Source: Armatimonadetes bacterium JP3_11
GTDB lineage: Bacteria > Armatimonadota > Fimbriimonadia > Fimbriimonadales > GBS-DC
Direction: 5' to 3'
Length of the DNA stretch: 54,222 nucleotides
Assembly (NCBI GenBank): GCA_002254605.1
Contig: NKPV01000004.1
Coordinates: 1-54,222, forward strand
Of this stretch, positions 1 to 6,491 are shown one piece after another (the stretch's first letter is position 1; each line of letters begins with the position of its first letter). The position numbers were made by a program, and so were the translations under genes. The notes beneath the pieces were generated by a model. It made no database searches, was not told the origin of the DNA, and was given only the letters and a program-made list of their open reading frames with translations.

Positions 1-770
1 GCGGCGTCCTCGTGTTCGATGGACAGCACGCCGTTGTAGCCGACGCGACGCAACGCGCCGATATACTCTCCCCAGCGCACGCTGCCCAACCCCGGAATGA
101 CATACCGCCACCATCCGCTGCCCTGATTCCCCACATATTCCAGCCGCGCCCGCATGACTTCTGTATCTTTTGCGTGGGTATGAAAAATACGCGAGCCGAA
201 CAGGAACACCGCGTTGATGTAATCGATCTGCTGCCACAGCAGGTGCGACGGGTCAAAGTTCAGCCCGAAGTTTGCGTGCGGCACCACTTCAAACAGCCGT
301 TGCCAGTGGTCTAACGCCTGAATGTTGGTGGCGAACCAGTTCTCCAGGGCGATGTTGATGCCTTTCTCGCCGGCGTACTCGCACAAAGGATGAAACACGG
401 CGGCGCAGTCCTCCTCGATGGTTTGCATCTTGCTTTTACCCGGTACGGGATGCCCCGCCAGGGTGCAGACAACATCCACCCCCAGCGCGTGGGCGATGTC
501 GATGGCTTTGCGCACGCCGTCGTTGTTGCGCTGGCGCTCTTTCGGGTCGGGGTGTGTGTTATTCGTATAAAACGCGACGGCAGACAGCCTGACGCCTGTT
601 TTCTCCATCAGGCGTTTGAGCGTGTCAAGGTCAGGGCTATCCAGATTCAGGTGGGGATGCCCGTAGCCACAGGCAAGCTCGAGCGTTTTGAAGCCGTGCT
701 TCTGAGCAAACTCGAAGACCTTCTCCAGCGGTTCGCCGCTAAACGGCGCCGTGAGTATTCCGACATGCAT
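1..770 (-). CDS. Sugar phosphate isomerase/epimerase, TIM barrel (3' end outside window)
   Basis: This gene is absent from the ORF track because its stop lies beyond the left edge. Reading the minus strand from ATG at 770 gives an open frame of 256 codons beginning MHVGILTAPFSG. It has the pattern of the Xylose-isomerase-like TIM barrel (AP endonuclease 2 superfamily): a Glu in LENWF, the metal-site segment GLNFDPSHLLW, and the strand HTHAKD that normally carries a metal-binding His. Members isomerise or epimerise sugars or inositol derivatives with a divalent metal; the substrate cannot be told from sequence. No Shine-Dalgarno sequence precedes the ATG (the bases just upstream read CCTCCT on this strand). 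A second member of the superfamily sits at 14291-15211. Confidence 0.85.
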   Translation of the reverse strand, partial: MHVGILTAPFSGEPLEKVFEFAQKHGFKTLELACGYGHPHLNLDSPDLDTLKRLMEKTGVRLSAVAFYTNNTHPDPKERQRNNDGVRKAIDIAHALGVDVVCTLAGHPVPGKSKMQTIEEDCAAVFHPLCEYAGEKGINIALENWFATNIQALDHWQRLFEVVPHANFGLNFDPSHLLWQQIDYINAVFLFGSRIFHTHAKDTEVMRARLEYVGNQGSGWWRYVIPGLGSVRWGEYIGALRRVGYNGVLSIEHEDA

Positions 771-823
771 AATAGGAGGCTATTTCGTGCTGGAGAGGGC
801 AATTCCTGCTGTTGGAGCGATCC

Positions 824-859
824 CCCTCCCCTCCCAAGCCCGTGGGAGGAGAGGGAGGG
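824..859 (-). terminator. Pyrimidine-rich hairpin between two minus-strand genes
   Basis: CCTCCCA (830-836) pairs with TGGGAGG (843-849) around a 6-base loop, and CCCTCC/GGAGGG can extend the stem past a small internal loop. It lies just downstream of the stop of the 866-1762 gene and could end its transcript. No T-tract follows, so it may instead be a dispersed hairpin repeat; a similar hairpin lies at 19663-19692. Confidence 0.4.
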
Positions 860-865
860 AACGCA

Positions 866-1762
866 TCAACAACCGCTCCCGAAGTTGAACAGCACAATCA
901 GCAGGTCGGCGTCATCGACGATGCTATCGTTGTTCACATCGCCTTGACCACCTGCGTTGCCGAAGTTGAACAGCACAACCAGTAGGTCGGCGTCATCCAC
1001 GCAGCCGTCGCCGTTCACATCGCCCTCAACGCCACCGCCAATCTCGGTACCCAACACCTCAATCAAGTCGTAGCGCAGCGTACCATTGATATTGTAGGTC
1101 GCATTCGGATTGCTCGGGTAGTTTGCAGGGGTGTACTGATTGGTTGCAGGGTCGAAGATCGTCACCACGCGGAAGGCGAACTGCGCATTGTCGTTTACAT
1201 TCGCATCGCCGCTGAGGTCGATTTGTACCAGTTCGCCATAGCCATTCGGGTCAGGCTCGCTATGCCAGCGGTCGCCGACGCGCGCTTCCAGCGTGCGCAC
1301 GCGCGTCCAGTTCAAGCCGCCATCGGTGGCGTACTCCACAGCGAGGTACTTGGAGGAAGTATTGCTCCAGCGCACATCGAACTTAATAGTAATGTCCTTG
1401 TAGCCTGTGGTGGGCACCCTGACCACGATACCTGCCTGTCCGGGGTTCTGTCCCTGCGCAGGGTATCTTGTGGTCTGCAGCGCCCAGTTCGGTGGGTTGG
1501 GATGGGTCGAGTTATTCGGGTCCAGCGGGGAACCGCGGAAGCCCGAACCATTATTATTGAACCGAAACTCTGCCAACGCAATCGAGAGTTGCGCCTGCGA
1601 TGCGAACACACCTCCGTCGGGAGTCAACATCGCGATTTCGTCTAACGGGTTCGACTCGTTGAAGTTCCAGAAGACCAGTTGCGTTTGCGCCGCGCCGAAC
1701 GCAATCGCGGCGGTTGTTAAGCCCAGCGCGCCGAACGCGCGTAAGATGCGAAGTCCTTTCAT
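866..1762 (-). CDS. Secreted protein with C-terminal dockerin-like repeat pair
   Basis: A 298-residue protein with a signal peptide (residues 1 to about 24, MKGLRILRAFGALGLTTAAI...), followed by a beta-rich body of roughly 200 residues that resembles the jelly-roll parts of exported proteins, although I do not recognise a specific family. Residues from about 247 form two Ca-binding-loop repeats, GDVNGDGCVDDADLLVVLFNFG and GDVNNDSIVDDADLLIVLFNFG, typical of type I dockerin-like tails, ending FGSGC. The start is supported by AGGAGA seven bases before ATG. The same tail occurs at 5430-6383 and 32879-34639. In cellulosomes dockerins bind cohesins; in bacteria of this kind the partner is unknown, so an anchoring or sorting role is inference. 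Confidence 0.75.
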   Translation of the reverse strand: MKGLRILRAFGALGLTTAAIAFGAAQTQLVFWNFNESNPLDEIAMLTPDGGVFASQAQLSIALAEFRFNNNGSGFRGSPLDPNNSTHPNPPNWALQTTRYPAQGQNPGQAGIVVRVPTTGYKDITIKFDVRWSNTSSKYLAVEYATDGGLNWTRVRTLEARVGDRWHSEPDPNGYGELVQIDLSGDANVNDNAQFAFRVVTIFDPATNQYTPANYPSNPNATYNINGTLRYDLIEVLGTEIGGGVEGDVNGDGCVDDADLLVVLFNFGNAGGQGDVNNDSIVDDADLLIVLFNFGSGC

Positions 1763-1853
1763 ATTTTATCTCCTATAGGCAGCAGCCGCGTGAATTATGG
1801 ACGACGGCGCATTAAGGCTTTGTTAAAGCATCGCCGTTAGATGATGGATGGTG

Positions 1854-3722
1854 CTATGGAGACGCCTTCACTGGAGGTACTTGCACGCCTGCTGCACGCA
1901 GCGCTGCTAAGGTAATCATCGCTTCGCGCCGTATCGAAGCCTCTGAGTTGGTCTCTGCGATTTTGACTAACAGGTTGAGCGCGTCGGGGTCGCGTTGTGC
2001 TAACTCGCCTAAGACTTTGATACAAGCTTTCCGCACGCTGAGCGCAGGGTCGTTGAACGCCGCGCGTTCCAGCAGCTGACGCGCTTGAGGCTCATTCCAC
2101 CAACGTGCGCAGGCAGTAACCATCCGCTCGCGCACTGTGGCAGACGGCTCGCTGGGGTAAATAGAGACGAACACGGGTAGTACGCTATTTGCAGGAAGCG
2201 ACGCTAATGCTTCTGCAGCGCGAATACGAGTCGCCTCTTCGCCTTGCCGTGCGTGGCGCTCCAGCAGTGGGAGCGATTCTGCATCGCCTAACGCCCCTAA
2301 CACGGTAATCCAGAACTGCACCTGTTCCTGAGTAGATGCTGCCTGCAACTGTGCACGGCTCCAGTCTGCGATGGCGCGGTACACTTCTGATGTGGGCAAG
2401 CGTCGCGCTAAGTTGGATACACTCATCAGCAACACTTGTTTTAGGTCGCCTTCGGGGAGCGCTTTGGCGCGTTCCCAAAGCAGCTGTACCGTCTCAGGAC
2501 GAGGTGTTTTCAAAAATGCGAATTGCTGCGCCAAGCCCAGTTGCTGATTGAAATTTGTAAGGCGGTCAAACGCTTCCACCAGGGCGCGTTGCGCCTCAGG
2601 TCGCTCACCTTGGCTCAGCACGCTGATTAAGAGCCAGAAGCCATCATCATCGCGTGTGCGAGCGAGCAGGCGTTTTTGGAGTTCCGACACAAACGATGCG
2701 CCGTAAATCACCAGTCCCGCATCCAGTTTGAGACGCAACGCCGTTTGCCTGTCCGCGGGCACTGCTTCGCCCTGCTCTATCTGCGCCAACATCGCATCCA
2801 GCGATTGCAGCAGTTGCTCTTGAGTAGTATCTCCCAGCTGCGATCGCGCACGTGCAATCTCTTGTTCAGCAGGGGTGGGAGGCGCGAACAGCGTGTACCA
2901 ACGCCCCCTATACTGGCTTAGTTTCGCACGCTTCGCGCGGGCTGCTTGCTCCGAAATCGAAGTGCGGCGCTCCAGGCGGATGCTCAGCTTCAAATCGTTA
3001 CGGGAAACAGGCAGTCCCTTCAGCCCCGTGCGTTCACGCAACGTCCCAGAGATCGAGAGAATAACCCCTTCGGAATCGATGCGATATTGCAAACTGCCCA
3101 AAATCTGGTGGGTTTTGCCAATTTCTTGCTCTTCGGGTGTTAGCAAGACTTGGGCGACGGCTTTATTGATAACTTGAACGCCACTTTTTTCTGTCCGAAC
3201 GAGGCGATATCGTGCGATGATTTTGCCGCTGGGATGGAACTCTTCAGTGCGCCATTCGGTGCTTTTGGGATTGGGGCGTACGAATTGAAACGGATAGAGA
3301 ATGCTGGCTACTGCTTGTCGTTGCCAAGCTTCTGCGCCCTCTGGGGCAAAGAACTCGATAGCGCCATCGTGCGTGCGGCGAAAGTAGGCGGGCGACAACT
3401 TTTGGATTTGCTCCAATAGGTGTTTTAATTCGGGTGTGAGCTCGGTTTCTATACGCCACTGGTTCCAACTGGCTTCAAAGAGATCCTCTCCGACCGTTTG
3501 CATCACTAATTGATAGTGATAGCGCTGCGTCAAGTGCATATCGGGCGCAGCGGTGGCGGTGTTCGGCGTATCCGTTAATTGTTGAAGGGGGCTCAACCAC
3601 AGTTGCGAGACGGTTTCGCCATGCACCGTATAGTGATAGGTATCTCTCGCGAAACCACTCGCAAAGGCTAAAAGAGCGAGCAGTAGGTGCAAAATCGTTC
3701 GTGGAGGTCGCATAGCACGCAT
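1854..3722 (-). CDS. Secreted HEAT-repeat protein
   Basis: The track ORF starts at 3752, but that would translate through a GC hairpin at 3744-3760. Starting at ATG 3722 (MRAMRPPRTILHLLLALLAFASG) or ATG 3713 gives a good signal peptide. The mature protein is about 600 residues: an N-terminal beta-rich region of about 240 residues (DTYHYTVHGETVSQLWLSP), a helical middle, and a C-terminal stretch with HEAT-like repeats such as EEATRIRAAEALASL, SVRKACIKVLGEL and ASIRREAMITLAAL. HEAT solenoids bind proteins or lipids. The order of a beta barrel-like domain followed by a helical superhelix recalls large lipid transfer proteins, but that is a weak guess. It follows the 443-residue secreted protein on the same strand after a hairpin, so it may be a separate unit. 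Confidence 0.7.
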   Translation of the reverse strand: MRAMRPPRTILHLLLALLAFASGFARDTYHYTVHGETVSQLWLSPLQQLTDTPNTATAAPDMHLTQRYHYQLVMQTVGEDLFEASWNQWRIETELTPELKHLLEQIQKLSPAYFRRTHDGAIEFFAPEGAEAWQRQAVASILYPFQFVRPNPKSTEWRTEEFHPSGKIIARYRLVRTEKSGVQVINKAVAQVLLTPEEQEIGKTHQILGSLQYRIDSEGVILSISGTLRERTGLKGLPVSRNDLKLSIRLERRTSISEQAARAKRAKLSQYRGRWYTLFAPPTPAEQEIARARSQLGDTTQEQLLQSLDAMLAQIEQGEAVPADRQTALRLKLDAGLVIYGASFVSELQKRLLARTRDDDGFWLLISVLSQGERPEAQRALVEAFDRLTNFNQQLGLAQQFAFLKTPRPETVQLLWERAKALPEGDLKQVLLMSVSNLARRLPTSEVYRAIADWSRAQLQAASTQEQVQFWITVLGALGDAESLPLLERHARQGEEATRIRAAEALASLPANSVLPVFVSIYPSEPSATVRERMVTACARWWNEPQARQLLERAAFNDPALSVRKACIKVLGELAQRDPDALNLLVKIAETNSEASIRREAMITLAALRAAGVQVPPVKASP

Positions 3723-3743
3723 CTTTAGAACATCATAAGAATA

Positions 3744-3760
3744 GGGGGGCAAAGCCCCCC
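3744..3760 (-). terminator. GGGGGGC-AAA-GCCCCCC hairpin
   Basis: A perfect 7-bp GC stem with a 3-base loop, eight bases past the stop of the 3768-5099 gene. On the minus strand it is followed by TATTCTT, a weak T-rich run. It probably attenuates or ends the transcript of the highly promoted upstream gene. It belongs to a family of GGGGGC palindromes also seen at 21728-21747 and, inside a gene, at 36941-36959. Confidence 0.6.
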
Positions 3761-3767
3761 ATTGCTG

Positions 3768-5099
3768 TTAGAAGCAGGTCAGGTTGATAGTGTGTGACCA
3801 GCTGCCCAACTCATGGTTCCAGCTGATGCCGTTCCAGGAGAACAGCGTGAGGTTGCCCTCAGCACAGCGCCGACCGAAGAACCAAATACACCCACGAGCA
3901 TACGCTTGCACATTACCACTGAGAGCATTCAGGTTCGCCGTCAGACGGGCGTTGAAGTTATAATCTAAACAGAGTCGCCCGTTTTGCCCACGGAAGGCGA
4001 AGTTTCCTGTGGCGGAACCGTTAAGATTCCCGTTCACAAAGGTAATGTTGCCGCGCACGCCTGCTTCCGCACTGACAATTCCGGCATTAAAGCCGATCCA
4101 TGCCTCTGCGAAGCCCGTGAGCTGCCCATAGGGACGTGCGTTGGCTTGCTGACCCAACACTTGGAGGTCAACAGAGGCAGCTAAGTTCAGGTAGCCTGCA
4201 ACACCCGCTCGTCCGTTTATGCAGATGTTAATGCCCAACACATTCACGCAACCGAGCGGTATGGTAGGACTGCGCCAATCGATGCTGGCGATTCGCCAGT
4301 CCCAACTGTCCGCGTAGCGCAAAGGAACCGTTCCTGAGCCGCTGGGACCCCATACTTGGTTGCCCAATACGCGCACACTGACATTGTAGCTATAATTGAG
4401 GTTCTGCAAATCGCTGGTGGAGGCGGATGCCGTCGCAGTGGCTTCGGCAATGTTGTTTTCAGAGCCGCCAATGCGTCCCTGCAACACGGCTTGACCGCTC
4501 ACCGTCGCCGATAACGGAGACGGGTAGCAGACCTGATAGCTCCCCGAACCGTAGAACCGTGCGCCAAAGATCGAGTTCCCGAACCAACCTGTATCGAAGG
4601 AGCGTCCATCACCCGTACACGCTGCGGGCATAAAGTCGCCGTTAGGATTTGAATCCAGCGGGTCGCCCGACAAAGGCATCTGCGCCTCCAACTCGCGCAA
4701 ACGCTGCTCGGATTCCGCAATCTCAGCCTCCAACTTCGGCGAGTAGTACTCGAACACCGTGTCTGTGCGCAGTGAGTAGCCGTGATCGTTCAGCCACTGC
4801 TCCATCGCGTTCAACTGGCGGTAGTAATCGCCCGCCTTCATCTTGACGCCGTTGACCACGATAATATCGTCGGCATTGACGGGTTTGCCCGTGTTTGGAT
4901 CTACCATCTCAAACGGGGTGAACTTAATGGGCGTACGAGGACGAAGTTCCCATGTAAGACCGAGATCCTTGACTCCCTTTTCGTGCAACACGATCTTGGA
5001 GCCATCTTTAATCGCAGGGTCGCCCTTCTGGGCATACACGACAACTGACTGCGCTATGAGCAGTGCGCTCATGCTAAGTGCAATACCGCTTCGCATCAT
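3768..5099 (-). CDS. Secreted protein of unknown function
   Basis: A 443-residue protein with a signal peptide (MMRSGIALSMSALLIAQSVVVYAQ). I do not recognise the family. The first 120 mature residues are polar, with a short charged coiled-coil segment (KLEAEIAESEQRLRELEAQM). The remaining 290 are Gly/Asn/Ser-rich, predicted beta, with eight or more cysteines (for example GCVNVLGINICINGRAG, ARGCIWFFGRRCAEGN), suggesting a disulfide-stabilised extracellular beta protein. The start is well supported by AAGGAGG seven to eight bases upstream of ATG. It has the best promoter in the window (5156-5184), so it is probably abundant. A surface-layer, matrix or adhesive role is possible but not shown. 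Confidence 0.7.
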   Translation of the reverse strand: MMRSGIALSMSALLIAQSVVVYAQKGDPAIKDGSKIVLHEKGVKDLGLTWELRPRTPIKFTPFEMVDPNTGKPVNADDIIVVNGVKMKAGDYYRQLNAMEQWLNDHGYSLRTDTVFEYYSPKLEAEIAESEQRLRELEAQMPLSGDPLDSNPNGDFMPAACTGDGRSFDTGWFGNSIFGARFYGSGSYQVCYPSPLSATVSGQAVLQGRIGGSENNIAEATATASASTSDLQNLNYSYNVSVRVLGNQVWGPSGSGTVPLRYADSWDWRIASIDWRSPTIPLGCVNVLGINICINGRAGVAGYLNLAASVDLQVLGQQANARPYGQLTGFAEAWIGFNAGIVSAEAGVRGNITFVNGNLNGSATGNFAFRGQNGRLCLDYNFNARLTANLNALSGNVQAYARGCIWFFGRRCAEGNLTLFSWNGISWNHELGSWSHTINLTCF

Positions 5100-5155
5100 A
5101 GGTATGACCTCCTTAAGGACCTGATGGAATTGCCTGCATTCACAGGCTGCCCCTA

Positions 5156-5184
5156 ATTATAAGGCAAAAATACGAGTTTGTCAA
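5156..5184 (-). promoter_or_regulatory. Near-perfect sigma-70 promoter for the 443-aa secreted protein
   Basis: On the minus strand TTGACA (5184-5179) is followed by a 17-bp spacer and TATAAT (5161-5156), both exact consensus hexamers. The expected 5' leader is about 50 nt and contains a small hairpin (GCCTG/CAGGC) and the AAGGAGG ribosome site of the gene ending at 3768. Confidence 0.9.
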
Positions 5185-5429
5185 GGGGGGAGTGTTAAAT
5201 TTCGGAAAAATTCCGACTTCCTGGTCATTCAGCTTGCCGAGTGTCGCCGGGGTTCGAAGTGTTTGCATTTGTAGCGGGCGCGTTTGAGGGTGGGTTCAAT
5301 GACCGACCTCTTGTGGGCGGTGGTCTGTAGATTGAACCTGCCTATCATGCTACCGACGCCCACTGCTAAACGGTCTTTTAACGCACGCTTAATGAAGAGA
5401 CAGGTACGCTCCCATCGGAGGCTGATGAA
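5185..5429. other. Intergenic region between divergent secreted-protein genes
   Basis: This is part of the longest gene-free stretch (5100-5429). It holds the inverted repeat described at 5293-5338. On the minus strand an open frame runs from about 5438 to a stop near 5235 (containing FNLQTTAHKRSVIEPTLKRA). It has no good start or ribosome site and overlaps the next gene, so it may be the remnant of a mobile or decayed gene. A Shine-Dalgarno GGAGG at 5417-5421 serves the 5430 gene. Confidence 0.4.
5293..5338. repeat. Inverted repeat GGTTCAAT / ATTGAACC
   Basis: An 8-bp perfect inverted repeat (5293-5300 and 5331-5338) encloses an inner GACC...GGTC pairing, so about 46 nt can fold as one extended hairpin on either strand. 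It lies about 95 bases upstream of the 5430 start. There is no T-tract. It could be a structured leader element, an operator or the end of a decayed element. Confidence 0.45.
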
Positions 5430-6383
5430 ATGAGAGGCTTAGCGACTTTTCTGGCGCTTACGGGATTGGCGTTGACGGCGACGGCTCAGGTGCGTATCAC
5501 GGAAGCGATGGTGAACCCCCCTGGCTCGCCCGACGCAGGACGCGAGTTTATCGAGATACAAAGCTGCCGACCCAACTTCTCCCTGCAAGGCTACTGGCTG
5601 ATTGGCATCGACGGCGAGTGGCTTTTTAATCCGGGCAACATTCATTGGGCGATTGACCTGAGCAACTACAGCACAGGTGCGAATGGCTTACTGTTGGTGC
5701 GCGACGGCGCCAGCGTGCTCCTTCCCGAACCCGCTGCCGAAACGACCGTCGTGGTGATTCCGAACGCCTTCACCGAAGCAGGGATGCAAAATGACAGCTA
5801 CACGGTGGCGCTCGTGCGCAACTTCACGGGTCGGGTAGGCGACGACATCGATACCAACGACGATGGAACCATCGACAATGTGTTATGGGAAGAGGCGGTG
5901 CAAGCCTTCGGCTGGTTGGACGGCGAGGTGGCAGCGGGTGAGTTCGACGCAGTCTATGCTGCCCAGATGAACGGTCTGGAAATTTCCACCGATTTGCGTC
6001 GGCGCGCGGACGGCTCCATTTGGGAACCCGACGCAATTCTCTTTTTCCAGAACGGCGCCGTTGTGGCTGCAGATGTGGGACGCGCTACGGGCGCAGGCGA
6101 CTTTGGACCGTTCCTAACCAGCAACTCGCAGCGTGTGAATATCGGTACGCCGCCAGCGGAGTTCGCGCGGCAGGTGACTCCGGGCAACCTGAATCCGGGA
6201 GACCGCCCTGCCGTGGCGGGTGATGTGAACTGCGACCGCTGCGTGGATGACGCCGACCTGTTGCAGGTGTTGTTCAACTTCGGCGGGAGCGATGCCAACT
6301 CGGATGTGAACAGCGACGGCGTGGTGGACGACGCCGACTTGCTGATCGTGCTGTTCAACTTCGGCGTGGGATGCGGTTCGTAA
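5430..6383 (+). CDS. Secreted protein with lamin-tail-like N-terminus and dockerin-like C-terminus
   Basis: A 317-residue protein with a signal peptide (MRGLATFLALTGLALTATAQ). The mature N-terminus, VRITEAMVNPPGSPDAGREFIEIQ, has the pattern of lamin-tail (LTD) domains found in exported bacterial nucleases and adhesins (strand, NP turn, then EFIEI). The middle is acidic with a DTNDDGTIDNV Ca-loop-like segment. Residues from about 264 hold two dockerin-like repeats, GDVNCDRCVDDADLLQVLFNFG and SDVNSDGVVDDADLLIVLFNFG, ending GVGCGS. GGAGG lies eight bases before ATG. No nuclease domain accompanies the LTD-like part, so a structural or adhesive extracellular role is more likely. A strong terminator follows. 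Confidence 0.75.
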   Translation: MRGLATFLALTGLALTATAQVRITEAMVNPPGSPDAGREFIEIQSCRPNFSLQGYWLIGIDGEWLFNPGNIHWAIDLSNYSTGANGLLLVRDGASVLLPEPAAETTVVVIPNAFTEAGMQNDSYTVALVRNFTGRVGDDIDTNDDGTIDNVLWEEAVQAFGWLDGEVAAGEFDAVYAAQMNGLEISTDLRRRADGSIWEPDAILFFQNGAVVAADVGRATGAGDFGPFLTSNSQRVNIGTPPAEFARQVTPGNLNPGDRPAVAGDVNCDRCVDDADLLQVLFNFGGSDANSDVNSDGVVDDADLLIVLFNFGVGCGS

Positions 6384-6407
6384 AACACAGAAGGTACGCC
6401 GAACACG

Positions 6408-6443
6408 CAGGAGGCGTGAGCTGCCACGCCTCCTGTTTTTTTT
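6408..6443 (+). terminator. Strong intrinsic terminator
   Basis: CAGGAGGCGTG (6408-6418) pairs perfectly over 11 bp with CACGCCTCCTG (6425-6435) around the loop AGCTGC, and eight T follow at once. This is the clearest rho-independent terminator in the window and separates the 5430 gene from the VWA gene. Confidence 0.95.
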
Positions 6444-6491
6444 CGTAGTTGCAGGAATCGTTTGCTGGGCTGCGAATTTGACTGTGTCAAG

